Of a stretch of DNA of 64,000 nucleotides, positions 22,325-34,077 are shown in pieces. The stretch spans positions 434,001-498,000 of the forward strand of contig JAFEMH010000744.1 in NCBI GenBank assembly GCA_022495995.1. Direction: 5' to 3'. Within the stretch, counting starts at the first letter, position 1. Every line of letters begins with the position of its first letter. Position numbers and translations under genes: made by a program. Under the pieces are notes generated by a model. That model worked only from the letters and a program-made list of their open reading frames with translations, was not told the DNA's origin and did no database searches. Source of the DNA: Adenophora triphylla var. japonica. Lineage: Eukaryota > Streptophyta > Magnoliopsida > Asterales > Campanulaceae.

Positions 22325-23008
22325 ATGGGGTATAGCATCTGTATTGAGCCAAAAGCCTTACAGAGTTGCTACTGTCTTATTTGGTTCCCTGAAAAACGGG
22401 TCTTATAAGACGTGAGTATTGCTTAAGCAGCTCACTGTAAGATTGGAGTATGATTATACCCAATGTTGTACGACTATCGTTCGGTACGGGAAAAGGTAAA
22501 CCAAGGTAATGGAAGGTGTTTACAGCTTTTCCAATGTGTTATGTGCGACTTGTTATATGTTGCATTTATTTGGCATATTGCTGCATTCATAATAGCTTGC
22601 TGAGATTTATTCTCACCCCTCTCCCTTTAATGTTTTTAGATCCCGAGACAGGCGGACCGGCCAAGTAAGGACGGAGAGGAGTTTGGAAGTAATCTTTTGG
22701 GTATTGTCGGGGTATGTATAGGTTGGCGTATAAAATGTATTTTGGTAATTCCTTCTTGGAGTTTGTAATTATAAACTTTAATTTCTACGTCATAACCTTA
22801 ATCTTCTGTAACTAAACAGTGTTCGCTTTCAAAGTTAGTCAACTCCTCCTCCAAAGTGGAGTGGAGTAGAGTTCTTTTGAAATTGTTATGTTATTAATGT
22901 TTATATTTGAAAGTCAAAGTAAAGTTTTAAAAGTTTAGTGTTTTTGGGATAGTTTGAGGACGCTCCAACTCGGGACACGTGAAGGTTCCGGGTCGGGGTC
23001 TTCACAGT

Positions 23009-23020
23009 TGGTATCAGAGC
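23009..23020 (+). other. Primer binding site, initiator Met tRNA
   Basis: TGGTATCAGAGC, two bases after the 5' LTR, is the standard plant primer site complementary to the 3' end of initiator tRNA-Met. Confidence 0.95.
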
Positions 23021-23104
23021 TCGGTTAGAGTTCTCGGGTAGAGTCTAGCTGAGTGAGAGTGTGTGATAACTGACGTCGAGTGTTTAATGCAGGAGTTTGT
23101 ACTA

Positions 23105-24588
23105 ATGGCGGGTAATGATGGAGATCAGGATCGGGCTTTGGGTAATGTTGGTAATCAGAATGCCGAGATGATGGATATGTTCCGAGTGTTTCTTCAGCAT
23201 ATGGCAACTCAGAATCAGAATCAGGGTAGGCAACAGCAAGAAGGCAGACAAGGGCAACATGGTCTAGAGAAGTTCATGAAGATGTCTCCTCCTAGCTTCA
23301 ACGGAGATCCGAATCCGGCGAAGGCTGAGAGGTGGCTTGAGGCTATGAATAAGATTTTGCGGCTATGGAGAGTTCGGATGCGGAGAAGGTGAGATGTGCC
23401 GTATTCAAGTTAGAGGGACCCGCGGAGCACTGGTGGCAGGTTGTAAAGGATGGTTGGGATCGGGATTTGACACCGCAGACTTGGGAGAATTTCACACGCA
23501 AGTTCCGGGATCACTTCGTTCCGATGGTTACTAGAGACAAGAAGGAAGGTGAGTTTCTGAAGCTGGAGCAAGGGACCATGACAATAGCACAGTATTCAGC
23601 AAAGTTCACAGAATTGGCCCGATATTGTCCCCATTTGGTGCCCGATGAGGAGAGGCGAGTCTACCGGTTTGTGAAGGGTTTAAGGGTTGAGTTCCGGAAG
23701 CAGTTATTGACGCATAACTTCGCCAACTTCCAAGCAGCAGTGAATATGGCGTATCGGATTGAGAACGACATAGAGGAGCATCGTGGTAAGAATGAAGGCG
23801 GAAACAGAAATAGGTTCCAAGGTCAAGGTTCGGGACAGAGCAGAGGGCAACCAAGGACTTTCACTCCGGGAGCGAATAGAGGAGGAAACGTAGCGGCTCC
23901 GGCAAATCGTACGACTTCCGGACAATTTGGGGCAACGTGTGGTTATTGCAAGAGGCAAGGGCATTCGGAGGACAAGTGTTGGAGCAAGCAAGGTAAGTGT
24001 TTGGAATGTGGGTCGACAGGCCATTTCAGGAGGAATTGTCCCAAGTTGCAGAATAGACAAGCTTCGGGTAGTGGTCATGGGGGACAAGGTTGTGGTGTGA
24101 AGAGAGATGTTGACGGGAAACCCAAGGATAGAGTCCAAGGTCGAGTGTTTGCTTTGGGTCGAGGAGAGGTCGATCCTAATGCCGTCATTAGAGGTATAGT
24201 TCCTGTCTCAGGAGTTAAGGCCCGCATTCTTATAGATACCGGGTCTTCCCATTCATTTGTGGCATCTCATTTTGCATTCTCATTGCATATTTTGCCTGAA
24301 TCTATGCCTTATGTGTTGGAGGTCTCTACTCCTATGGGAGAGTGCCTTGCATCTTCTTTGATATATCGTGGTTGTGATGTGACTATATGTGGGCATGTAT
24401 TGCCGGTGGATTTAGTCGAGTTACCAATCCGTGATTTTGATGTGATCCTTGGGATGGATTGGTTGAGTCAGTGCCATGCTTTGGTAGACTGTCGTAGGAA
24501 GCGGGTCTCATTTGCTATGCCTGATGTGCCTACTTTTATATTTGATGCCGATAAATCTATGTTCGGTTTACATGTTATTTCGCCTTAA
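23105..24588 (+). pseudogene. T1 gag and protease
   Basis: Gag starts at MAGNDGDQDRALGN. It has a capsid core (EHWWQVVKDGWDRDLTPQTW, FLKLEQGTMTIAQYSAKF, FVKGLRVEFRKQLL) and tandem zinc knuckles with cysteines in CGYCKRQGHSEDKC and CLECGSTGHFRRNC. The aspartic protease follows, with the intact motif LIDTGSSHSF and the second motif VILGMDWL. A one-base deletion near 23358 breaks gag early, and another near 24583 ends the frame at HVISP before RT. Confidence 0.9.
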
Positions 24589-24599
24589 AAGCTAGAAAG

Positions 24600-27534
24600 A
24601 TGCTATCTAAGGGGTGTGCGGGTTACTTAGCTTATGTGGTAGATTCCAATAAGAAGTCTCCCGAGTTAGCTCATGTTCCGGTTGTGAATGAGTTTAGTGA
24701 TGTGTTTTCTAGTGAGTACTCTATGCCTCCGGATCGTGAGGTAGAGTTTTGTATTGACTTAGTGCCCGGTACCACCCCTATCTCTAAAGCACCCTATAGA
24801 ATGGCTCCTACGAGTTAAAAGAGTTGAAGGTCCAATTGCAAGAATTGTTAGACCGAGGTTTTATTCGTCCTAGTGTGTCTCCGTGGGGAGCACCGGTCTT
24901 GTTTGTTAGGAAGAAGGATGGTACCTTACGATTGTGTATTGACTATCGTTTGTTGAACCAAGCCACCATTAAGAATAAATATCCTCTTCCGCATATAGAT
25001 GATTTGTTTGACCAACTCCAAGGTTCCGTTATCTACTCAATGCTTGATTTGAGAAGCGGATACCATCAGTTGAAGATTAGGCCGGATGATATTGCTAAGA
25101 CAGCTTTCCGAACTAGATATGGTCACTATGAGTTTGTTGTGATGCCGTTTGGGTTGACTAATGCTCCAACCGTGTTTATGGATATGATGAACCGTGTTTT
25201 CAAGCCTTATCTTGATAGTTTCGTGGTGGTATTCATTGATGATATCCTTGTGTATTCTAAGTCCCGGGAAGAGCACGAAAATCATTTGAGGATTGTTTTG
25301 TCAGTTCTTCGTGAGAAGCAGTTGTACGCCAAGTTCAGCAAGTGTGAGTTTTGGCTTGAGCAGGTTTCTTTCTTGGGGCATGTTGTGTCGAGTTCGGGGA
25401 TTTCCGTGGATCCTTCAAAGATTGAAGCCGTGGTTAATTGGAAGCAACCTTCGACTGTAACTGAGGTTCGTAGTTTCCTTGGTTTGGCGGGTTATTATCG
25501 GAGGTTCATTGAGGGGTTTTCTCGGATTGCTACTCCGTTGACGAGGTTGACTCGAAAAGATGTTTCATTTGTATGGGATTCCAAGTGTGAGGAAAGTTTC
25601 AATGAATTGAAGAAGAGGTTGACGACGGCTCCTGTTCTTACCCTTCCGGATGGTTGTGAGAATTTTGTGATCTATAGTGATGCCTCGAAGGCGGGTTTGG
25701 GTTGTGTCCTCATGCAGAATGGGAAGGTTATCGCGTATGCCTCTAGGAAGTTATCACCGGCGGAACAGAATTATCCTACTCATGATATGGAATTGGCGGC
25801 GATTGTATTTGCGTTGCATAAGTGGAAGCACTACCTTTATGGGGCGAAGTTTGAGATTTTCACCGATCATAAGAGTTTGAATTACCTATTTACCCAAAAG
25901 GAGTTGAACAACTGACAAAGGAGATGGCTTGAGTTCTTGAAGGATTTTGATTGTGTCATTTCCTATCACCCGGGGAAAGCCAATGTAGTGGCGGATGCGA
26001 TTAGCCGAAAGGCGTATGTGACAGCTTTGAGTTCCCGAGAATTGAAGAGTGAGGTAATTATTGCGAATGTTAGATCCGTTTCGACATTGTATGGAGATTT
26101 GAAAGAAGCTCAACAAGGAGATCCGGAATTGAAGAAAATTTTAGATCAAGTGCAAGATGGGAAAGCCGGGGAATTTGCTTTGAATAGAGATGGGATTTTA
26201 ACTTTCCAAGGGAGAATTTGCGTTCCTTCATCGCCGGAAATCAAGAAGCGTGTTTTAGAGGATGGCCATAAGTCTAAGTTTGCGATTCATCCGGGGAGTA
26301 CCAAAATGTATCAAGACTTGAAGCGTGGGTATTGGTGGAATGGTATGAAGAGGGAAATAGCGGATTATGTATCTAAGTGTTTGACTTGTCAACAGATTAA
26401 GGCAGAACATCAAAGACCGGCGGGACTACTTCAACCATTAGATATTCCGGAGTGGAAATGGGAAGGGATCTCGATGGATTTTGTGTCGGGTTTACCTCTC
26501 ACCGCGAAGAAGATGGATGCTATTTGGGTTATTGTGGATCGGTTGACGAAGTCGGCTCATTTTCTTCCGGTATCAACCAAGTTTTCGTTGGAGAAGTTAG
26601 CTCAGTTATATATGAAGGAGATTGTGAGACTTCACGGGGTTCCAGTGAGTATTGTGTCTGACAGAGATCCAAGGTTTACATCTAGATTTTGGAGAGCATT
26701 GCATGAAGCCTTGGGTTCTAAATTGTGTTTCAGTACGGCGTTTCATCCTCAAACCGATGGTCAGTCCGAGAGAACTATTCAGATACTTGAGGATATGTTA
26801 CGGGCTTGTGTGATGGATTTCCAATTATCATGGGAGGATCATCTACCTTTAGTGGAGTTTGCTTACAACAACAGTTATCAGTCTAGTATTGAGATGGCTC
26901 CGTATGAAGCGTTATATGGTAGGAAGTGCCGATCTCCGATGTGTTGGGACGAGGTTGGTGAAGCGAGACTTTGGGGCCCAGATTTGGTTCGTGATTCTAC
27001 GGAGAAGATTAAGGTGATTCGGGATAGATTGAAGACGGCTCAGAGTAGACAGAAAAGCTACGCCGACAATAGACGACGGATTTATCTTTTCGTGTGGGTG
27101 ACTTTGTGTTCTTGAAGGTCTCTCCGAGGACGGGAATCAAGAGGTTTGGTAACAAGGGTAAATTGGCTCCGAGGTTTGTTGGTCCGTTTGAGATTCTAGA
27201 GAAGATTGGGGATTTGGCCTACCGGTTGGCATTACCTCCGTCTCTTTCCTTACTCCATGATGTTTTCCATGTCTCGATGTTGAGGAAGTATTGTCATGAT
27301 CCTTCCCACATCTTGAGTTCTCCCCCCGATGAGGTCCAAGCGGACATGTCTTATGTTGAGGAACCCTTGAGAGTCCTAGAGTTCCAAGTTAAGGAGTTGA
27401 GGTCTAAGAGTATTCCTATAGTGAAGGTCCTTTGGAAGAACCACACCGTGGAGGAAGCGACGTGGGAGCTAGAGTCGGAGATGAGAGCGAAATACCCGTG
27501 GTTGTTTGAAAATCCAAGTAAGTTTTCTTTTTAA
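24600..27534 (+). pseudogene. T1 pol: RT, RNase H, integrase, chromodomain
   Basis: Frame breaks near 24815 and 27080 and a TGA at 25913-25915 split the reading frame. RT has FIDDILVYS intact but [12 protein letters not shown] with Met where Lys is usual. RNase H has [13 protein letters not shown]. Integrase keeps its HHCC finger ([16 protein letters not shown]), D in SMDFVSG, D in VSDRDPRF and E in GQSERT. The C-terminal chromodomain ([30 protein letters not shown]) identifies a chromovirus. The TGA replaces CGG with two transition changes at CG/CCG context, consistent with decay of methylated cytosines. Confidence 0.92.
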
Positions 27535-27568
27535 AATTCGGGACGAATTTTGTTTAAGGGGGAGTGAG

Positions 27569-29844
27569 TGTAACGACCCTAAACCTAGGCACTAATTTTA
27601 ATATCATATTGTGTGTCTTTAATATTATTGTTAATGTTATGTGTCTATTTTTACATACTTGACTTCATATGATTAGGATAAATGATAGTGTAATAAATTA
27701 ATGTTCTAGAAAAAATATAAAAATAGAAATAAATAAAGTATTTGGGAAAATATAATAAAAAGGAATTGAATAAATAGTAGAAGGAGGTTAAATGGGGTAG
27801 ATAAATAATTTTGGGATGGGTTATTTTAAAAAGGGAAAGCCTTGGTAGTGGTAGGGTGAAGGGGGGGGGGCCATAACCCTTCCCCTTAAAACCCTCATTC
27901 TCTTTCCCTCAAGTCAACACCTCCCATCACTTATCCCACACTCCCCATACTTTCCCTAGCTCACTTCCATCTTCTTCCTCATTTTCTTCTTTCACTTTCC
28001 TCCATGGAACTCCATTGAAGCTCTCCCCATTCCAAGCCTTATAGCTAGTCAATTCTACACCATTTTCAAGACCAAGGGCATTTTTGGGTTTGGATCATCT
28101 AGAGGATCAAGGCAAGCTAAGAAGATCAACATTTTATTCTAAAAAAAAAAATCTAAGGTGAGTTGTTATGACTTCCCTTCTTATGAATGTTCATGAATTA
28201 TAAATGTTATTCTTGTTATATTAATGGGTGTTACATGCTTTAGAAACTTATATGAGTTGTATAATGAGTAAATGGATTGGGTTGAAGATAATGTGCTTGG
28301 AAGATGTTATAGAGGGTATAAAATGGGAAAAATGTGGAAGGATAGATAACTTAGAATTTCCTTATTTTGGGGTTGCATGATTTAGGATGAACTTGGTGAA
28401 GCTAGGACATCTTCTTGTTGATTTTGAACTTAGAGTAGGAAGAAACCTTGGAAAGGAAAAGAAATGGGTAAGGGATTTCAAATTGGAAACCTGGGAATTC
28501 CTGATCCGGCACTTGGGCGGTCGTCCAAGGGGGGCTGAGCGGCCGCCCATGTGTCCAGAAGCTTGGCTGCCTTGAAAACCCTCTTGGGCGGTCGCCCAAG
28601 AGGTTTTGGGCGGTCGCCCTTCCCCTTGAATCTGCTATGAGCGGTCGTCCAACATGGGATGTGCGGTCGCCCACATAGACAGAAACTTAGGCACCCTTTG
28701 GAAAACCCTCTTGGGCGGTCGCCCAAGACCCCAGGAAACTGAACCTTGAATTTGAACCAGAATTTGTTTAGTAACCTTGTTTGATCACTTATAGATTGTG
28801 ACTCCCACTTGGTAAATTGGACTTGGATCTTCATAGAGGACTTGTATAATCGTATAATGACCTTGTAGGATGGATTGATGGTACTTCCTTGCCTTACATT
28901 GAGTTCATATACATTGTTTATATTATGCATAGTGTGTTGATCAATTGTTGCACTATGATATTGATTGGACATGAGTATATTTTACCATGTTAATATGTTG
29001 TTATCCCTTTTTGTGGATTTTATTCAAGTATCTATTATGTGCTTGATAATGTGTGAGTCAGCTGACATTGGGGGTATAACATAATACGATCAATTATGGA
29101 AGTGTGACCTAATGTGATCGGATTATGTTATATTCGTGGCCGTCCCCTCCCCGTGGCCACGGGATGGGGTATAGCATCTGTATTGAGCCAAAAGCCTTAC
29201 AGAGTTGCTACTGTCTTATTTGGTTCCCTGAAAAACGGGTCTTATAAGACGTGAGTATTGCTTAAGCAGCTCACTGTAAGATTGGAGTATGATTATACCC
29301 AATGTTGTACGACTACTGTTCAGACGGGAAAAGGTAAACCAAGGTAATGGAAGGTGTTTACAGCTTTTCCAATGTGTTATGTGCGACTTGTTATATGTTG
29401 CATTTATTTGGCATATTGCTGCATTCATAATAGCTTGCTGAGATTTATTCTCACCCCTCTCCCTTTAATGTTTTTAGATCCCGAGACAGGCGGACCGGCC
29501 AAGTAAGGACGGAGAGGAGTTTGGAAGTAATCTTTTGGGTATTGTCGGGGTATGTATAGGTTGGCGTATAAAATGTATTTTGGTAATTCCTTCTTGGAGT
29601 TTGTAATTATAAACTTTAATTTCTACGTCATAACCTTAATCTTTTGTAACTAAACAGTGTTCGCTTTCAAAGTTAGTCAACTCCTCCTCCAAAGTGGAGT
29701 GGAGTAGAGTTCTTTTGAAATTGTTATGTTATTAATGTTTATATTTGAAAGTCAAAGTAAAGTTTTAAAAGTTTAGTGTTTTTGGGTTAGTTTGAGGACG
29801 CTCCAACTCGGGACACGTGAAGGTTCCGGGTCGGGGTCTTCACA
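27569..29844 (+). repeat. 3' LTR of T1
   Basis: Preceded by the polypurine tract TTAAGGGGGAGTGAG. Nearly identical to the 5' LTR. Visible differences cluster in the dyad cassette (28631-28650) and the GTGGCCAC hairpin (29150-29163, CCCGTGGCCACGGG). The putative intron is at 28158-29477 and the cassette at 28511-28728. Confidence 0.95.
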
Positions 29845-30307
29845 AAACCTTTAAGAATTTAAGAGAGAAATTCAGTGTTTGATCAAAAGCAAACGTGATG
29901 TTTTCAAATTTGCAAAAACTTGTCTGCAATTTAAAACAATCTTGGTCAACTCTGCAGCCACCTGCCTCAAATGCAGGAACATTTCCATACCACATCCTAT
30001 TCAAGCCTTGTTTAAACTACGTGCATCCATATTTTAAATCAACCACTGCCGACACCACTTTCGCCCCGGGCTCGTGCAACAGTGCAATTAATTAAATAAC
30101 AGTGCATATAGATATAAATTTTGACCAGTTCAAATTTTGTGCATGTTTCATTATTATTTATTTTTGATCAACCTACTTGCTTATTTGCCAAAAATAAAGA
30201 AAGGTAATCACAAAATAAATGTGCAAAATACAAGGTCCCGCCTCAAAGGCCCTTTCAAGTACAAATCAAATTGTTTGGACAATACACACATTTTGTCTAA
30301 AAATAAA
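29845..30307. mobile_element. Non-coding Tat DNA between the two antisense ORFs
   Basis: It starts with the right AAACC duplication of T1. Once T1 is removed this joins the 20 bases upstream of antisense ORF 1, so it should hold that ORF's promoter. AT-rich; no gene recognised. Confidence 0.5.
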
Positions 30308-32262
30308 TCAAGAAAGAGGACTACTCAGAGTCCTGCTCGTCATCTGAGCACTCGAAATACTGCCCTGCCGCAGCCGAATCCACCGAGGACAGGTAATCTC
30401 CAAATTCCTCAAGGCGGGTATACGAGAAAGGCCGCCTCGGCGCATGTGTCCCAGAGGACTCTCCTTGTTCGTGCCCCGAGTATGAAGAGTGACGAGCTCC
30501 GAACCCCGCCGTCTCACCAGAGAACTGGCCAAACCCCTGCATAAAGCCTGCCCTGCCAGTCTCGGAGGCAGACGAGTCTCTCGCTGCAGACGACCTAGAT
30601 GGCATCGACTCATGTACAGCCGCACTCCTCCGGGAACTACATCACAGGAACTCCACGAGTCTCCTGGCGTAGTTGGCTATCCCATCCATACGCCTCACGA
30701 CCTGGTTGTAAGTACGACCAGAAACCTGCAAATCAGGAAAGCCGTCAAAAGACAAACATACAGCACAGATGCAACATTTGCAGAATGCTACTATCAAGTA
30801 CAGAATGTCAAATCAAAACACTCACCGAAGCGTTGGGGTCCACTCTGTACCGGGGCCTCGTCTCCTCCGAAATAGGGATCACCAATCGCTTGCGAGAACC
30901 ATCAGGCCCCTCATACGCCAGCCGAGCGCGAGGGAGCGGGTAGTCCCGGGGATATGCAGAGCCCTCGCCCTCCCTGTGCAACACCTGCGGGATCCTCAGC
31001 CACTTCCTCATGAAGATGTCATAGTCGGCACCCTCTATGATAAACTCGGTATAGAACACGCCCTGTCTGTACCGCTGCAAATCCTCCATCGGTATCAGCA
31101 AAGGATACTGCATGTGTGGAGGCGGGTCCATCGGAACCAAAGGAAGGGACCCCGGACCATGCTGATAGGTCACCCTCTCCCCCAAGTACATCGCATCGCA
31201 ATGAAGCCCCACCAGCAGCTTCCGCCGACGTGTGACCTCCCTAGCAGCCTGGACCACAAAAACATTAATCCGGTTCCACCAAGTCAGCTGGATCCGCCCA
31301 GAAAAATCTCGGCTCATGGCCAGAGACACCTCCTCATAAGTCAGCCGAGTACCCTCCCTTGACGTTGCCGGCTTCTTCGTCGCCTTCTGCCAAATCAACA
31401 TGGCAGGGAACAAGGATGCATACTCCTCCCTGGTCTCCCACCTCTGCGAGTGGAACACCTCTCAAAACCACACCTTTCAAACACATGGAAAGTTATGTCA
31501 GCTACAAAGCAGATACATACGAGTACAAATGTGACAAGGAAGAGAAAAAGACGGGAACTTACATCCAAGGCAAAAACAAAGCATCACATAGTGTTCTCCT
31601 CTCCCCGCGAGAACCTATCCAAAGCATGGTAGAGCTCGGCCAGACCAGCCTCTCCCCATGGGAACCCTCTCACGGCGTCCAGATCAGTCAGCGAGCCAAG
31701 GAGAGGAAAGTGACATGATGTGTCAGCAGTGGGAAACAAGGTAGCTAACAAAGCGAACCATAAGAACCCTCGAGCCAGGTGCTCTGCTGCCATCCTCGGA
31801 GACCCCTCCAAACACTCCTCAATACCCCTCCTCAGATGAGCCTCCATCGGCCCATACCGAATACCCAAGCCCCTGGCATCGGTAATGTCAAAACCCAGCA
31901 GCTCCGACAACTGCCCCGGGGTGTAGCCATCCACCCACACAAGTGTGTTGCCCCAGAATGGCAACCCCGTAATTGCCGCAAAGTCAGTGAGAGTCACAGT
32001 CGCCTCCCCCCACCTGAAGTGAAAAGTGTGGGTCGTGTCTCACCAGTACTCGCTCAGGGAAACATGAAAAACCCTCGCCCTCTGCGTCGAAGCCACCGCG
32101 GCTACTACGCTGATAAATCCAGCCAAACCGGAGTCAACCACAAACTGCTGTGGTCTCCTCTCTCCTTCCCGAGCCTTGTCTGGGATTATCTCCCACAGCT
32201 CTCTAATCGCCTCAAAGGCTCCCCTGCTCTTCAAGTTACGGACATTAACCGGCCCTCGCCCC
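30308..32262 (-). pseudogene. Tat antisense ORF 2 (plant mobile domain-like), with introns
   Basis: Reading right to left, an acceptor-like TGTAG precedes GRGPVNVRNLKSRGAF. After an in-frame TGA near 32039 the plant mobile domain signature appears: TTHTFHFRWGEATVTLTDFA, then GLPFWGN, and FLWFALLATLFP with DLDAVRGFPWGEAGLAELYH. A gap at 31459-31583 with GTAAGT and TTTGTAG looks like an intron. The next exon (30808-31458) reads RIQLTWWNRINVFV. A serine-rich tail (MPSRSSAARDSSAS) follows at 30605-30321. Similar ORFs occur antisense in plant Tat elements; their function is not known. Stops show decay. Confidence 0.65.
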
Positions 32263-32424
32263 TACAGGTGAACACAACAAAAGTACGTTACTACAGAAAC
32301 GACATCTACCAGAATGCACAAACGCGTGTCGAAATGATGAAACACAGATATAGTTTCTTTTTCCTAAAATATTTCCATCCCGGTTGGAGTATTAACGGTC
32401 CAAAATTCCCAAAAGAAAGTACAA
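32263..32424. mobile_element. Non-coding Tat 3' region
   Basis: Short segment upstream (minus strand) of antisense ORF 2 that should hold its first intron or promoter. No motif stands out. Confidence 0.35.
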
Positions 32425-32640
32425 ACGTTTCAGAAAAATCTGTCGAATTCAGAACTTTCAAAACATTTCGAAAAATCCGTCGAATTCGGAACTTTCAAAA
32501 CATTTTGAAAAATTGGTCGAATTCGGATCTTTCAAGACATTTCGAAAAATCCGTCGAATTCGGAACTTTCAAAACATTTCGAAAAATCCGTCGAAGTCGG
32601 AACTTTCAATCATTTCGAACATTTCGAAAAATTACTCTGT
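32425..32640 (+). repeat. 37-bp tandem repeat, about five copies
   Basis: CGAATTC or a close variant recurs at 32444, 32481, 32518, 32555 and 32592, an exact 37-bp period. The unit contains TCCGTCGAATTCGGAACTTT and ATTTCGAAAAA. It lies in the 3' region of a Tat element, a region known to produce tandem arrays. Confidence 0.9.
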
Positions 32641-33339
32641 CCTAAATTAAACTTACTTTAATTTCGAAAAACACCTCTAGGCATGGAATTTTGCAACCAA
32701 AATTTTTATGTTATCTACCCATGATGTCAATTGAACTAAACTCTAGTCAATTTTGACAAAGGCACATAGCAAAGTCAAAAGCCCCAATTCGGGCACCAAG
32801 AACCCTAACTCATTTCTAATCAAATTCCTAAAATTTAAAGAATGCACATTCTGAAAATTAACGGAATTTAGAGGATGCTTACCTGTCTTTCGATCCCTTC
32901 CTTGGACTTATGAGTGTCCCGAGCCGGATAAAACTCGGTTGGATTCATGGGAAGAACGGTGGTCCAAATGGTCCTCACCAACCTCGCTCTCTCGTTGTCG
33001 GTCCTCCTATGGCGAGCCCTTGGTTCTAAACCGGCATCCATGATGATTTTCCCTCGAAGATTCGAACAAAACTCGCGAAATGGGGAGGATCTTTTCTCTC
33101 TTTTCTCACTTCTCTCACCCGAAAATATGGTGAAAAGCCACTGGTTTGCATCGGTCTATTGCTGATTTGAACCTGGTCAAATTCAGTCTCAGTCCGGCCG
33201 GACTCTTTTGCAGCTAAAAAGATTCCTTGCCACTTTGGCCCCTCAGCTCTCACAATTTCAATTTTACCCCTTTTGGCCCCCAAAAGTATAAAATTTCCCC
33301 AAGTTAGAATTTTCTAACACCCCCTCCCCGAGGTTAACT
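32641..33339. mobile_element. Tat 3' region with a perfect AGTCCG dyad
   Basis: Non-coding. A perfect dyad AGTCCG-GC-CGGACT lies at 33191-33204; the same dyad, with other centres, recurs in the LTR at 35251 and 35344. No gene recognised. Confidence 0.5.
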
Positions 33340-33600
33340 CCCGTTAGTTTTCGCTAACGTCCCGTCTCCAGACGTCTCCAGACGTTAAATTTTCAGTTAG
33401 TTTTCACTAACGTTTCGTCTCCAGACGTTAATCTCAAACCGTCTCCAGACGTTAAATTTTCAGTTAGTTTTCACTAACGTTCCGTCTCCAGACGTTAAAT
33501 TTTCAGTTAGTTTTCACCAACGTTTTGTCTCCAGACGTTAAATCTCAAACCGTCTTCGGACGTTAACTCAAAATTCCGTCTCTAGACGTCAAAATTCTCA
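33340..33600 (+). repeat. Tandem array of two interleaved dyads
   Basis: CGTCT-CC-AGACG occurs about six times, alternating with GTTAGT-TTTC-ACTAAC (or ACCAAC). The usual unit is about 43 bases, but spacing is irregular. Each unit could form two adjacent hairpins. Confidence 0.8.
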
Positions 33601-34077
33601 TTGGTTTTCACCAACATTCACTTCTCCGGCCTCCAGTCGTAAGCCCGACCATCTCATTTCAGCGGCCATCAAGGTAAGCATGCACATCAATCCCACTTCG
33701 GCCGCCATAGTAAGCCCGAGCATCTTTTCACTCCAGCAAGTGAATGTTCACTTCCCTGGCCGCCAGTCGTAAGCCCGAACACTCCTCCCCAGCAGGATCC
33801 TAAGACCATCCACCTAAGAAGAAACGTCAATCAATCCTCCTAGTTCTGTTAGAACTCTGGGCACTTTTCCCCAGAAATGTATCAGTCTCTCCCGAGACCA
33901 CATCCCGTTCCTAACCCCGTCGTTAGAACGTCAATCCTTCCATGTTGTTATGACATCCATTTGATGCAGCCATTCCCGTCATTTCCACCATATCCCCAGC
34001 AAATAAAACCTGGCCGTCATCATAAGTCCAGCACCCAAGGCACGAATGCCTTCATCACAGGACAAACATGTCCTCAT
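33601..34077. mobile_element. Tat 3' region, degenerate repeats
   Basis: GTAAGCCCGA recurs three times (near 33640, 33710 and 33770) with the variants CGGCC and CCAGTCGTAAG around it, suggesting an older, decayed tandem repeat. No coding capacity. Confidence 0.45.

Larger units (their letters stand above)
21319..22639 (+). other. Putative LTR intron (T1 5' LTR)
   Basis: The donor is AAG|GTGAGTTG at 21319 and the acceptor is a 20-base pyrimidine-rich stretch ending TGTTTTTAG at 22639. A possible branch site is TTGCTGAG. The intron is 1321 bases and encloses the dyad cassette and the hairpin. It matches 28158-29477 in the 3' LTR. Splicing is inferred from sequence only. Confidence 0.45.
20730..23006 (+). 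repeat. 5' LTR of T1
   Basis: Begins TGTAACGACCCTAAACC and ends GGGTCGGGGTCTTCACA. In order it has an AT-rich U3, a 10-base G run near 21027, a C/T-rich leader, a GTGAGT donor at 21319, the dyad cassette at 21673-21890, a GTGGCCAC hairpin at 22311-22324 and an acceptor at 22639. No strong TATA box was seen. Confidence 0.95.
20730..29844 (+). mobile_element. Chromovirus T1 (Tekay-like Ty3/gypsy), complete, AAACC duplication
   Basis: A 9115-bp element with two LTRs of 2277 and 2276 bp, a Met-tRNA primer site, gag-pol and a 5-bp target duplication AAACC (20725-20729 and 29845-29849). Near-identical LTRs point to recent insertion. The coding region has about five lesions compared with T2, so it cannot make all its own proteins. 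It sits just upstream of antisense ORF 1 of the Tat element. Confidence 0.95.

Noticed and set aside
32947..33283. ORFs of 72 and 85 codons around 33000-33280
   Set aside because: They overlap on opposite strands in non-coding Tat 3' sequence and show no domain.
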